Shown piece after piece: positions 6,059 to 14,029 of a DNA stretch of 20,065 bases. Both the position numbers and the translations under genes were made by a program. The notes beneath the pieces were generated by a model that had not been told where the DNA came from, ran no database searches, and saw only the letters and a program-made list of their open reading frames with translations. Source of the stretch: a virus; IMG/VR virus record IMGVR_UViG_3300048834_000160, positions 1 through 20,065 of that record; one strand, 5' to 3'. The stretch's first letter is position 1, and the number at the start of each line of letters is the position of its first letter.

Positions 6059-6522
6059 CGCTTGGCGGCCTCTTTCTCGATGCCTTCGGCGACGCGGCGC
6101 TGGATCACGGCCAGGGCCTCGTTTTTCTTCGTGTCCCAGGCGGGCCGCATGAAGGGTTGCTGCCTGGAGCCCGGATGGATCACACCGCCGCGGTCGGGCT
6201 GCACGTGCGGCCGGGTTCCAAACTCCACCAGGTGGGCGATCTTGGTGGGCACCTGGCGGCGGCCGTCGCTGCCGGTGCCGACGGCGAAGTGATCGGGCCC
6301 GATGATTGCCACGATGGTGCCGCCGTAGGCCTTGACCTTGGACTTGAGGCTGCGGGCCAGCACGCCGCTGTCGCCGATCCGCTTGGCCAGGCCCTTGGCG
6401 GCTTTCAGGATCGGGCTGCCGGCACTCCGCACCGCCGCCCGCATGACCTTGCGGGCAGACTTCTTGCCCAGTTCCACGAGCTTCTGGTCCAGTTCCTTGA
6501 GGCCCTGCACTTCGAAGCTCAT
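6055..6522 (-). CDS. HK97 gp10-like tail/neck protein
   Basis: 155 residues, ATG at 6522 overlapping the upstream stop. The opening MSFEVQGLKELDQKLVELGK with KSARKVMRAAVRSAGSPILK is the signature of the HK97-gp10-like family (an N-terminal G...L...L..L segment and a helix rich in Lys/Arg/Ala). The C-terminal part contains KIAHLVEFGTRPH and MRPAWDTKKNEAL, again typical (..E.GT..........RPA...). Family members act at the head-tail joining or tail completion step. Tightly coupled on both sides. Confidence 0.88.
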   Translation of the reverse strand: MSFEVQGLKELDQKLVELGKKSARKVMRAAVRSAGSPILKAAKGLAKRIGDSGVLARSLKSKVKAYGGTIVAIIGPDHFAVGTGSDGRRQVPTKIAHLVEFGTRPHVQPDRGGVIHPGSRQQPFMRPAWDTKKNEALAVIQRRVAEGIEKEAAKR

Positions 6523-6842
6523 CAGACCACCTCGTGACAGAGCAGCTCGTACTCTTCGCCGCGCTCTTCGACGTTGATCACGCGATCGATGGCCAGGTGG
6601 CGGCTGCCGAACAGCAGGCGGTGCCGCGGCGTGAGCGTGAGGCCCGGGGCCCGCAGCCGCACGCGGTGGGTGACGTCGGCCGCCACCTGGTCGCCGCGCA
6701 GCAGCTCGCGGCCGCTGATCGGCTCCACCGAGGCCCAGACGGTGGTCACGGTGGACCAGCTCTGGGTGGTGGAGCCGCGGCCGTCGGTGGTGTCGGTGGC
6801 GCTCTGCACGCTCACCTGGTGGCGCAGCTTGCCGGCACGCAT
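6522..6842 (-). CDS. Head closure / head-tail adaptor protein (Phage_H_T_join-like)
   Basis: 106 residues, ATG at 6842 overlapping the connector stop. It begins MRAGKLRHQVSVQSATDTTD and continues GRGSTTQSWSTVTTVWASVE with PISGRELLRGDQV. This is the standard pattern of the SPP1 gp16 / HK97 gp7 head closure family: a basic N-terminus, W....W..V.P..G.E.......... and a small beta barrel. It seals the portal-connector channel after DNA packaging and docks the tail. Identification is firm from sequence and gene order. Confidence 0.9.
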   Translation of the reverse strand: MRAGKLRHQVSVQSATDTTDGRGSTTQSWSTVTTVWASVEPISGRELLRGDQVAADVTHRVRLRAPGLTLTPRHRLLFGSRHLAIDRVINVEERGEEYELLCHEVV

Positions 6843-7426
6843 CAGGCGATCTCCATCACGCGATGCATCCAGAGCAGCGAATCGACGGCCATCGGCAGCT
6901 CCGCCTCGCGGCCGCCGTCGCTGACGGCCTCGCGGTGCTCGTACCAGTGCCCGACCAGCAGCAGCAGGGCCTGCTTGATCGTGGTGGGCACGGTGCTGGC
7001 GGCGCCGTAGCCGGCCACGAACCGGATCACCACTTGGTCGGGCAGGCCCAGCCGGGTGGTGGGCCAGTCCTCGTCATACGCCGGCCAGATGCGGCCCTGC
7101 ACGTTGGCCGTCTCCACGATGTAGTCGTCAGAGCTCAGCGTCTGGGCCTGGCCCTGGTCATCGGTGTACGTGATCGACGTCACCGACTGCAGCGGCGGCC
7201 GCGGGATCAGCAGCGGGCAGGGCATCACCGGGAAGGTCGGGAGCTTGAGGTCCCAGGTTGCGGTGACAAGCTGGCGGCCCAGGAACTGCTCGGCGTAGCC
7301 GCGCGCGGCCACGATCAGCGAATCGATCAGGGTGTCTTCGGCCGTGTGCGTCACCCGCAGGTGCGCCTTGGCCTCAGTCCTGCTGATCGGCTCTTCGCTT
7401 GGGGCGGTGACGAGCGCGAGACCCAT
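6842..7426 (-). CDS. Head-tail connector protein (HK97 gp6-like)
   Basis: 194 residues. I choose the ATG at 7426, which has AAGGACAAGG just upstream and begins MGLALVTAPSEEPISRTEAK; longer readings to 7636 only add shadow sequence. AHLRVTHTAEDTLIDSLIVA is followed by ARGYAEQFLGRQL. This is the classic connector pattern: S..EAK.HLRV....DD..I..LI.AA....E...... The C-terminal helix ALLLLVGHWYEHREAV is also conserved in this family. It forms the ring below the portal. It overlaps the upstream gene by 53 bases, and its own stop overlaps the next start by one base. Confidence 0.9.
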   Translation of the reverse strand: MGLALVTAPSEEPISRTEAKAHLRVTHTAEDTLIDSLIVAARGYAEQFLGRQLVTATWDLKLPTFPVMPCPLLIPRPPLQSVTSITYTDDQGQAQTLSSDDYIVETANVQGRIWPAYDEDWPTTRLGLPDQVVIRFVAGYGAASTVPTTIKQALLLLVGHWYEHREAVSDGGREAELPMAVDSLLWMHRVMEIA

Positions 7427-7655
7427 GGGCCTTGTCCTTTGCTGCTGGATCGAGCACGGCGGTCTCATCGGCCTCGGGCAGCGTGGCGGTTTCCGGGGGC
7501 GGGGGTTGCTCGCTCGCCGGCACCGCCCGGCCGCGGCGGATCCACCGTTCGGCGGATGCCTCGGACAGGTCGGCGACCTGACCCTTGCTGTACTGCTGCT
7601 CGATTTCGCCCCGGTGGTCGCAGACCACCACGTCAACGAGGAAAAGGATCTTCAT
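7374..7655 (-). CDS. Small head-region protein (unknown function)
   Basis: 93 residues from the ATG at 7655 (MKILFLVDVVVCDHRGEIEQ); the 24 upstream codons open in the same frame have no good start signal. The first 45 residues follow a pattern seen in small phage proteins between capsid and connector genes: a short beta hairpin, then Q.Y..GQVADLSEASAERWIRRGRAV, a loop-helix ending in G.A. The rest is Pro/Glu-rich and finishes with a very basic tail (KDKAHGSRARHRPKRRADQQ). No function is known to me. It overlaps the connector gene by 53 bases. Confidence 0.65.
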   Translation of the reverse strand: MKILFLVDVVVCDHRGEIEQQYSKGQVADLSEASAERWIRRGRAVPASEQPPPPETATLPEADETAVLDPAAKDKAHGSRARHRPKRRADQQD

Positions 7656-7707
7656 AACAGACCCGCCGGCCGTTGGGCCCGCGGATCTTTGGGTTGGTGC
7701 TGCTGGA

Positions 7708-8157
7708 TCAGCTGACGATTTCGTCAACGGTGCTGGCGTCGTTGTCGGACGCCGGCTGGGTGCGCGGGTCCAGGCCCAGGATCACGCCGCCCGCGTCACT
7801 GGTGGCGGTCGCCACCGTCATGGACAGGGCGACGTAGCGGAAGCCGTTCGCCAGGTCCAGGTCGCTGTCGATGACGTTGATCAGGGCCTGCTTGTCGCTG
7901 TCGGTGCCGGCCTGGGTCAGCTGGGTGATGGCCTTGCCGGTGATGTCCTTGGCGCCAGCGCCCGCCGAGCTGGTGGCCTGCACCAGCTTGGCGTCCAGCG
8001 TCGCGGAGCTGCCCAGCGTGCCGGCCAGCACGATGGCCAGGGCGCTGCGGAACTTGCCCATGTCGACGTAGGCCGTGACATAGGTGTCCGCCGCGTAGGC
8101 GTCGGGATCGATCACGCCGCCGACGGCGACGCGTTCGGAGGGGAGGCTGTTCTGCAT
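7708..8157 (-). CDS. Capsid-adjacent phage protein, possible head decoration (unknown function)
   Basis: 149 residues, ATG at 8157 with GGAG at about nine bases. Following the capsid gene, it contains TYVTAYVDMGKFRSALAIVLAGTLG, then DKQALINVIDSDLDLANGFRYVALSMTV and GLDPRTQPASDNDASTVDEIV. The last two segments resemble a recurring, functionally unassigned phage protein found next to HK97-type capsid genes. Predicted beta sandwich with no membrane segment. A decoration or head-stabilising role is inferred from position only. It is preceded by the inverted repeat after the capsid gene. Confidence 0.65.
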   Translation of the reverse strand: MQNSLPSERVAVGGVIDPDAYAADTYVTAYVDMGKFRSALAIVLAGTLGSSATLDAKLVQATSSAGAGAKDITGKAITQLTQAGTDSDKQALINVIDSDLDLANGFRYVALSMTVATATSDAGGVILGLDPRTQPASDNDASTVDEIVS

Positions 8158-8233
8158 GATCGGGTCTCCGGTTTGAAACCAGGTGAAAGTCGGATGGAAC
8201 GATGGTTTGAAGTCGTGGGACGGAAGTTGAAGA

Positions 8234-8272
8234 GCGAGCTGGCGCCGCCGTCCCTGGCTGGCGCCAGCTCGC
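8234..8272 (-). other. Perfect 13-bp inverted repeat after the capsid gene
   Basis: GCGAGCTGGCGCC (8234-8246) and GGCGCCAGCTCGC (8260-8272) are perfect inverted copies with a 13-base loop, beginning six bases after the capsid stop codon. There is no T-run on the minus strand after it (CTCTTCAACTTCC), so it is not a canonical intrinsic terminator. A stem of this strength could protect the 3' end of the capsid message or partly attenuate transcription into the tail genes. Confidence 0.75.
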
Positions 8273-8278
8273 CGTGGA

Positions 8279-9634
8279 TCAGGCCCGAGCCGCCAGCGTC
8301 ACGAAGCTCGACAGCGTGCTGCTGCCGTTCTTCGGCGTGATGGTGCTGGCCCGCATCGGGGCGCCGTCCACCCGCATGGTCCAGCGGTAGGCCGTCACGC
8401 CCTGGTCGAACCAGAGGTGGATGCTGGTCTGGTTGCGGATGCCGCCGGACTTGATGGTCGTGAGGTACTGGGCCAGGTCCGCCAGGATGATGTCGCCCTC
8501 ATCGCCCACCGTCGGGCAGCTCTGCAGCGGGATCACGGGCCGCCCCATGAGCGTCGAGAACGGACTGCCGCTGAGGCTGTTGGCCGGCAGGTAGAGCGGC
8601 CAGCCGCCGACGTTCTCGCTGCCGGCAGCGTTCTTGATCAGGATCTTCATGGTCATGAGCTGCGGCAGCGTGTCCTGGTTGATCAGCCACACCGCGCGAA
8701 GCTGACTGGGGCCGTAGAGGCGGGCCCACATCTTGATGATGTTGTCGCTGACGATGGTGTCGGCGGCCTGGCCGCTTTCCTTGGCCACGCTGACGCGGGC
8801 GCCGCTGGCGATGATGCCCAGGGGCTTGCCCACGCCGTCACCGTTGACGATGGCGTCGTTGACCTTGAACTGCAGGACCTCGGGCGCCTTCATCATCAAC
8901 CAGGCTTCCAGGGCGGCCGAGTCCTCCAGCAGTTCCTCGGTCACCGGCACCAGGGCCGTGACCTTGCTGAGCCGGCTGACGCGGGTCTTGAGCACGGGCT
9001 TGCTCTGGGTGGCCGCGGCGGCCTCGCCCTCCCAGTAGCCCTGGACGCCCGCGGTGCCCCAGGGCGTGGTCTCGTCCAGGGGCAGGACCATGGTGTTGCC
9101 GCGGGTGATCGGCATCTGGCTGGTGCGGTTGATGATCGGATCCTCCGCGATCGTCAACTTGACGATGGTGTCGCGGTAGTCGGGCGGGGCCGCGAAACCG
9201 CCGTCAGCGCCGACGCCCTCGTTGCCGTAGGTGCTCAGGCTGGCCCGCTGCTCCTGGCCCAGGCGCGGATCGACGCCGTGGCCCAGAGACGCCGCGCGAA
9301 CCGCCTGGGCGAACTCGCCCATGCCGCGGAAGCCGTGCGTGCCGGTGTTGCGGGCGTCGTTGCGGACGGTGCCGCCGCTGATGCGCGGCTGGTCGCCGGG
9401 CCCGCCCGGCGTGGTCTGGCGGCCGCGGCCGGCCGTGAGCAGGTTGCGCTGCTCTTCCAGCCGCTCCAGCCGCTGGATCTGGGACCGGGTGCTGTCGAAC
9501 TTGGCCAGCAGCTCATCGACCTGCTTCTGTTCGTCGTCGGTCAGGTCGCGGTGCTCGGTTTCGGCCTTGGTCACGATGGCCTCGCTCTGCTGATTGAGGT
9601 CAGCCAGGAGGGCGCGGAGTTCCTCGAGAGTCAT
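8279..9634 (-). CDS. Major capsid protein, HK97 fold, with N-terminal scaffolding (delta) domain
   Basis: 451 residues, ATG at 9634 with AAAGG upstream. Residues 1-70 are charged coiled coil (MTLEELRALLADLNQQSEAI..LERLEEQRN), the delta domain that acts as built-in scaffold and is removed by the protease. A flexible Gly/Pro/Thr-rich stretch (70-105) and a linker lead to the mature capsid domain, which probably starts in the region 115-135. Family features follow: GADGGFAAPPDYRDTIV, the strand TMVLPLDETTPWGTAGVQGY, KVTALVPVTEELLEDSAALE (spine helix), NDAIVNGDGVGKPLGIIASG and LMGRPVIPLQSCP. Directly follows the protease gene, as in HK97. The 120 bases between the two contain only a 6-bp hairpin (9684-9701). 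Confidence 0.95.
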   Translation of the reverse strand: MTLEELRALLADLNQQSEAIVTKAETEHRDLTDDEQKQVDELLAKFDSTRSQIQRLERLEEQRNLLTAGRGRQTTPGGPGDQPRISGGTVRNDARNTGTHGFRGMGEFAQAVRAASLGHGVDPRLGQEQRASLSTYGNEGVGADGGFAAPPDYRDTIVKLTIAEDPIINRTSQMPITRGNTMVLPLDETTPWGTAGVQGYWEGEAAAATQSKPVLKTRVSRLSKVTALVPVTEELLEDSAALEAWLMMKAPEVLQFKVNDAIVNGDGVGKPLGIIASGARVSVAKESGQAADTIVSDNIIKMWARLYGPSQLRAVWLINQDTLPQLMTMKILIKNAAGSENVGGWPLYLPANSLSGSPFSTLMGRPVIPLQSCPTVGDEGDIILADLAQYLTTIKSGGIRNQTSIHLWFDQGVTAYRWTMRVDGAPMRASTITPKNGSSTLSSFVTLAARA

Positions 9635-9754
9635 GGACTCTGCCTTTCAAACGGGTGTTGCAATGGGTTGGAAACGATGCACGCGGCAGGCTCGGCTGCC
9701 GAGGGTCAGCGGCCGCGTCACGGCTCGGCGTGGCGGGTCGCGTGGTTCAAGGGC

Positions 9755-10351
9755 TCAGCGCTTGAGCAGTTCGCGGTTGAGGCGGCAGCGGGCCGCCGCC
9801 AGGGTGCGGCGATCCGCCGGCTGGCGCACCTGGCGGTGTCGGTCCAGGCTGCGCAGGGCAATTTCGGTCTGCGGGTAGGCCGGCTGGCCCACCACGCTCA
9901 CCTCGTTGAGCACCACCTCCTGGAGCGTCCGCACCATGCGCTTGTCCGGATCCTCGTGCCAGGTGTCGCTGATGGTCCGGAATCCGAAGCTCATGCCGCT
10001 GATGTCGCCGCGCTTGACCAGCTCGAGCACGTCGCGGCCGATGGTGGTGTCGGGCGGGGTGATCTCGACCCGCAGGCCGGTCCCGTCCTCCGCCAGCGTC
10101 AGCGTGCCGGCCGTGGCCCGCCCCAGGATCTTGGCCGGGTCGTGCTCGTACAGGGCCCGCACGTCGGGCTTGTTGGCCAGGCTGGTCTTGAACGCGCCGG
10201 GGGCCACGATCTCGACAAACCCGCCTAGGTCGTGGCTGCGGCTGTTGAACTTCGCGGCGTAGCCGACCAGCACGGGCTTGCCGTCTTTGCCCGCGCGCAG
10301 CTCGATCGGCTCCGCCAGGACGCGCAACTCGTTGTCCGTCTGCATTGGCAT
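9755..10351 (-). CDS. HK97-family prohead protease (peptidase S78)
   Basis: 198 residues, ATG at 10351, four bases after the upstream stop. The protein cleaves scaffold domains inside the immature head. Motifs in order: LVGYAAKFNSRSHDLGGFVE and IVAPGAFKTSL (25-58), the catalytic His in RALYEHDP (His70), the catalytic Ser within GDISGMSFGF (Ser118 or Ser121), and the acidic residue in LNEVSVVGQPAYP (Glu150). All three positions of the herpes-type His/Ser/acid site are present, so it should be active. The C-terminal 35 residues are very basic (RHRQVRQPADRRTLAAARCR), likely a self-cleaved or DNA-contacting tail. Gene order portal-protease-capsid is standard. Confidence 0.94.
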   Translation of the reverse strand: MPMQTDNELRVLAEPIELRAGKDGKPVLVGYAAKFNSRSHDLGGFVEIVAPGAFKTSLANKPDVRALYEHDPAKILGRATAGTLTLAEDGTGLRVEITPPDTTIGRDVLELVKRGDISGMSFGFRTISDTWHEDPDKRMVRTLQEVVLNEVSVVGQPAYPQTEIALRSLDRHRQVRQPADRRTLAAARCRLNRELLKR

Positions 10352-10355
10352 GGGA

Positions 10356-10601
10356 TCACCCTTTGAAAGTCGCGATCGCCCAGAGCAGCGCCGGCACGGC
10401 CAGCGTGATGAAGGCGCCGATGGCCAGCCACGTGATGCGCTTGACCGTGGCGACGAACGATTCGACCTGCAGCAGCCGGTGCAGGAGGGAGCGCTCCACG
10501 TCCTTGCCGTTGGTGCCGAAAAGCTGGTGGCTCAGATCGGCCAGGTCCTCACGCAAAGGCGCCAGCTCGGCGCGGATCGCTTCACGAAACTGTTCATTCA
10601 T
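10356..10601 (-). CDS. Small single-span membrane protein between portal and protease
   Basis: 81 residues from the ATG at 10601, which overlaps the portal stop by eight bases and has GGGAG nine bases before it; the TTG seven codons upstream is less likely. Residues 1-45 form an amphipathic, charged helix (MNEQFREAIRAELAPLREDL..DVERSLLHRLLQVESFVATV). A single membrane helix follows, ITWLAIGAFITLAVPALLWA, ending in IATFKG with the C-terminus just past the membrane. The layout (coiled amphipathic helix plus one C-terminal span) resembles haemolysin XhlA-like holin helpers. The position inside the head module is odd for a lysis gene, so I leave the function open. Confidence 0.6.
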   Translation of the reverse strand: MNEQFREAIRAELAPLREDLADLSHQLFGTNGKDVERSLLHRLLQVESFVATVKRITWLAIGAFITLAVPALLWAIATFKG

Positions 10602-12291
10602 GGGCCGCGGCTCCCGACGCAAGCTGCACCACCTGGGTCATGACCGCCTGCGCGGTCGCCTCGATCTGCTGCTCCCATCCGGCGATCGCGGCCGCCACCT
10701 CGCCGGCTGCGGCGGCCCGGGTCAGCTCCGCCCGCGCGGCGTTGACCCGCTGCCCGGCCCAGCCGGCCACGGCCTCGCGGAGCTCGGGCCCGGGCTCCCG
10801 TCCCATCAGCCGGGCCAGGGCGCCCGCCGGCACCAGCACGGCGTCGACCAGCTGCTGGGCGTGGCGCTCGTAGAACCGCTCGGCCCAGCTCTCGAGCTCG
10901 GCGGGGTTATGCCGGGCCGCGGCCCGCTCGATGGCCCGCTGCTCTTTGCGGAGCAGCCGCGCGATCACCTCCCGGAAAATCGGCCCGCTGGCAGCCGTGG
11001 CGAGCTCACGCTGGGCGTCGTCGGCCGGGGTGGCCTGCGGGGGCGTCGGCGCCGCCGACGCGTCCTGGGGCAGCGGCGGGGCTGCTGGCGCGGCGGGCGG
11101 TGCGGGCGGCGGCGCTGTCAGCTTCTCGGGCGTGGTCATGTTGGCCGGCACCAGGTACAGGTCGCCGCCGTCGACCGGGTTGAGATCCTCCAGGCCGCGC
11201 ACGTCGTTAACGGAGAGCCAGCCCCACTGCCGGCCGACGGCGTAGGCGTCGTAGCGGGTCTTCTGGTCGCCGCGGGCCACGGCCGCCAGGTTGATCTTGG
11301 TGTAGGCCGTGCTGGCCTGGCGGCGGCCGTAGAGCTTGCGGTCGGCCTCCTGCTCCAGCCGCACGGCCCAGGGCCCTACCGAACTCGAAATGAAGTCCAG
11401 GCCCTGGTGCTCGATGTTGGCCCAGGTCGCCCGCTCCAGGTCGGCCAGCTTGTGCGGCGGCACGCCGTACCAGCGGCAGATCTCCTGCAGCTGAAACTTC
11501 CGCGTCTCCAGGAACTGGGCATCCTCTGGCGGCACGCTCAGCGCCGTCCAGGTCATGCCCTCTTCCAGCACCGCCACGCGGTTGCCGTTGTTGCCGGTGT
11601 GGGCCTTTTCCCACTCTTCCTTGAGCACCTTGCGGCCGTCGCGATCGAGTTTCTTGGGATGGGTCAGGATGCCGCCGGGCCGGCTGCCGTTGCCGAACCA
11701 CTGCGACCCGAAGCGCTCCGCCGCCAGGCCCAGGCCGATGGCCTCGCGGGCCTGGGCGATCGGGCTCAGCCCCCAGAGTCCGTCGCGGCTCAGGCCCGAC
11801 ACGTGAAACACGTCCTCCGCCCGCAGCGTGACGTGCCGGTTGTCGGCGTTGAGCACGCGGTAGACGATGCCGTCGTCGGTGAGCTGCACGTCCTGGACGC
11901 GGGCCGGGTGGATCGGGTGCAGGGCCACGGGATCCTCGACCACGCTCCATTCAATTTCCGCCAGGCCGTTGCCCCAGGTGAGCGCGTGCGCCATGAGCAG
12001 CTGCCGGAACACGAACGGGGTCTGGTAGCTGTTGGGCCGGCTGTGCAGCAGTCGATCGACCGCGCTGTTGACGGCCAGCTCGCGGCCGTCGGTCGTGCGG
12101 CGGTAGGCTCGCCAGGGCAGCATGGCCAGGGTCTCGCTGAGCACGCGCACGCAGGCCCACACCGCGGAGTAGTTGAGGGCCGAATCCTCATCGACCCAGA
12201 CGCCGGCCGCCGGGCGCATGCCCACGGCCGTCGCGACCTGGCGGGGATGGCCGCCCACCCAGCTGGTTGCCCGCTTGAGCCAGTTGAACAT
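10594..12291 (-). CDS. Phage portal protein, HK97 family
   Basis: 565 residues. The start is the ATG at 12291, with GAAGGA eight bases upstream; a TTG two codons earlier is a poorer choice. It forms the dodecameric ring at the capsid vertex through which DNA enters and leaves. Family motifs: an N-terminal wing with AVWACVRVLSETLAMLPWRA, NSYQTPFVFRQLLMAHALTW and GNGLAEIE, then LRAEDVFHVSGLSRDGLWGL and SPIAQAREAIGLGL, and the stem region with WANIEHQGLDFISSSVGPWA followed by VRLEQEADRKL. The C-terminus carries a Pro/Ala-rich linker (about 396-430) and a long helical tail with many basic residues, as in clip/crown extensions. The gene follows TerL with a ten-base gap. Confidence 0.95.
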   Translation of the reverse strand: MFNWLKRATSWVGGHPRQVATAVGMRPAAGVWVDEDSALNYSAVWACVRVLSETLAMLPWRAYRRTTDGRELAVNSAVDRLLHSRPNSYQTPFVFRQLLMAHALTWGNGLAEIEWSVVEDPVALHPIHPARVQDVQLTDDGIVYRVLNADNRHVTLRAEDVFHVSGLSRDGLWGLSPIAQAREAIGLGLAAERFGSQWFGNGSRPGGILTHPKKLDRDGRKVLKEEWEKAHTGNNGNRVAVLEEGMTWTALSVPPEDAQFLETRKFQLQEICRWYGVPPHKLADLERATWANIEHQGLDFISSSVGPWAVRLEQEADRKLYGRRQASTAYTKINLAAVARGDQKTRYDAYAVGRQWGWLSVNDVRGLEDLNPVDGGDLYLVPANMTTPEKLTAPPPAPPAAPAAPPLPQDASAAPTPPQATPADDAQRELATAASGPIFREVIARLLRKEQRAIERAAARHNPAELESWAERFYERHAQQLVDAVLVPAGALARLMGREPGPELREAVAGWAGQRVNAARAELTRAAAAGEVAAAIAGWEQQIEATAQAVMTQVVQLASGAAAHE

Positions 12292-12301
12292 GAGCAATCC
12301 T

Positions 12302-14029
12302 TCAGAGCACCAGCAGGCCGTCGCCGTCGCCGCGGTAGACCTGGCTGTAGCCGTCGACGCCGCTGGTCGCCATGCCGATGGCCATGATCAAAGCCACGAT
12401 GCCGTCGATCCGCTCGGTGCTGCGCTTCTTGCAGGGCTTGATGTTGCCTGCCGAATCCTGCTCCAGGGCGATGTTGCCCGCCATCCAGCGCAGCACCGGG
12501 TTGCCGCCGTGGGCCAGTTCGCCGGCCAGCATCAGCCGCTCGAGCTCTTTGCTCGGCGGGCTCATTTCCTTCATGCCCTGGCCGAAGCCCATCACGTTGA
12601 ACCCGTCGCCCGTCAGCTGCGACGTGATCTGGGTGGCGTTCCAGCGGTCGATGCCCAGGCTCTGGAACTTGTAGCGCCCGCCCAGCTCGTTGATGTCGGC
12701 CCGCACCACGTCGTAGTCGATGACGTCGCCCTCGGTCAGGGTCAGCAGTCCCTGCCGGGCCCACGTCAGGTAGGGCACCTTGTCCCGCCGCTCGCGCTTC
12801 TCCGCCCGTTCGGCCGGGATCCAGAACTTGGGCAGGGCGATCTTCAAGCCCCGCAGGTCAAACAGCATGACCAGGGCGGTGACGTCGGTGGTGGTGGACA
12901 GGTCCAGTCCCGCGTGGCAGGGCTGGCCCTCGAGCTCCAGCGGATCGACCCGCGTGGCGCAGGCGTCCCAGCGCTCCAGCTGCAGCCAGCGCTTGGCCTG
13001 CTGGGTCCGCATGTTCAGGTGCAGCCGCTTGAAGGTGTTTTCGTACTCAGGGCTCTCCTGGGCCCGCTTGCACTCGCGCTCCAGGTACTCGCGGCTGACG
13101 CTCACGCCCAGGTTCGGGTTGGCGGCCGCCCAGGCCTTCGGGCTCGTCCAGTCAGCGCCCGACGGGCTGGCGTAGATCACGGGCAGAAACGCCCAGTCCG
13201 GAAACGTCCCGTTGGCCACGCGCTGGGCGTAGGCCAGTTTCTCGTTGCAGATGCTGGGCCGATCGATGTCGGCCGTCGTGATGAAGATCAGCAGCGGCTG
13301 CTTGCGGTTCTGCGATGCCATCGACGTCTGCAGCACGTCGACCAGGTCGCGGTTCTCCTGGGCGTGCAGCTCGTCCACAATGACCAGGTGCGAGTTGCCG
13401 CCGTGCTTGGTGTTGGCGTCGGAGCTGATGACCTTGTAGGCGCTGCCCTCGGCTTCGTACACGATGGACCGCTGGCCGACCCCGCCGTAGATCTTGCACC
13501 GGCTGGCCAGGGCCGGCTCGTTCTCAACCATGCCCTTGGCCTGGCGGAACAGGTAGGCGGCCTGCTCCCGGTCGGCCGCCGCGGAGTACATCTGGGCCCC
13601 GATTTCTCGGTCGGTGAAGAGCACCAGGTTGAGGATCCCGGCGGCGAATGGCGTCTTGCCGTTCTTGCGCGGGATGTAGATGAACACCTCGCGGTAGCGC
13701 CTCACCTCCCGCCCGCGTTCGTCGTGCCGCTTCCAGCCGAAGATGCAGCCGATGATGGCCTGCTGCCAGGGCTCGAGCACGAACGGCTTGCCCGCCAGGT
13801 CGCCCTCCACGTGGGTCAACAGCTCGGGGAAAAAGTCCACGGCGAGCTGCGCGGCCTGATCGTCAAACCACTGTCCCGGCGCCGCCGTGGCGATCGGGTC
13901 ATAGCCGGGCAGCAGCCGGAAGAGCTTGCGCCACCTCGCCGGCACGACGGGCGCCGCCGGCTCAACCTGGGCGCTCGAAGAAACGCGCCTTGTTCGGGCC
14001 CTTGCCGGTTTCCTCTTCGCCTTCGCCAT
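12302..14029 (-). CDS. Terminase large subunit (packaging ATPase-nuclease)
   Basis: 575 residues, ATG at 14029 inside the end of terS (68-base overlap). The N-terminal ATPase has the deviant Walker A RKNGKT (121-126), Walker B LVIVDE (215-220) and coupling motif TTAD (251-254). The C-terminal RNase H-like nuclease has three candidate metal-binding aspartates: Asp376 in HAGLDLSTTTDVTA, Asp461 in LGIDRWNA and Asp542 in ERIDGIVALIMA. This is the Terminase_1 (HK97/YmfN-like) family, which pairs with P27-type small subunits and HNH proteins in cos phages. A basic Lys/Arg N-terminus precedes the ATPase. All key residues are present, so it should be functional. Confidence 0.96.
   Translation of the reverse strand: MAKAKRKPARARTRRVSSSAQVEPAAPVVPARWRKLFRLLPGYDPIATAAPGQWFDDQAAQLAVDFFPELLTHVEGDLAGKPFVLEPWQQAIIGCIFGWKRHDERGREVRRYREVFIYIPRKNGKTPFAAGILNLVLFTDREIGAQMYSAAADREQAAYLFRQAKGMVENEPALASRCKIYGGVGQRSIVYEAEGSAYKVISSDANTKHGGNSHLVIVDELHAQENRDLVDVLQTSMASQNRKQPLLIFITTADIDRPSICNEKLAYAQRVANGTFPDWAFLPVIYASPSGADWTSPKAWAAANPNLGVSVSREYLERECKRAQESPEYENTFKRLHLNMRTQQAKRWLQLERWDACATRVDPLELEGQPCHAGLDLSTTTDVTALVMLFDLRGLKIALPKFWIPAERAEKRERRDKVPYLTWARQGLLTLTEGDVIDYDVVRADINELGGRYKFQSLGIDRWNATQITSQLTGDGFNVMGFGQGMKEMSPPSKELERLMLAGELAHGGNPVLRWMAGNIALEQDSAGNIKPCKKRSTERIDGIVALIMAIGMATSGVDGYSQVYRGDGDGLLVL

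Noticed and set aside
867-9759. 14-base identical sequence TTCAAGGGCTCAGC at 867-880 and 9746-9759
   Set aside because: About one such match is expected by chance in a window of this size, and both occur at unrelated gene ends, so it is not taken as a regulatory or recombination repeat.
8417-10228. 603-codon plus-strand frame
   Set aside because: Antisense to the capsid and protease genes, which are firmly identified; no domain and no ribosome site.
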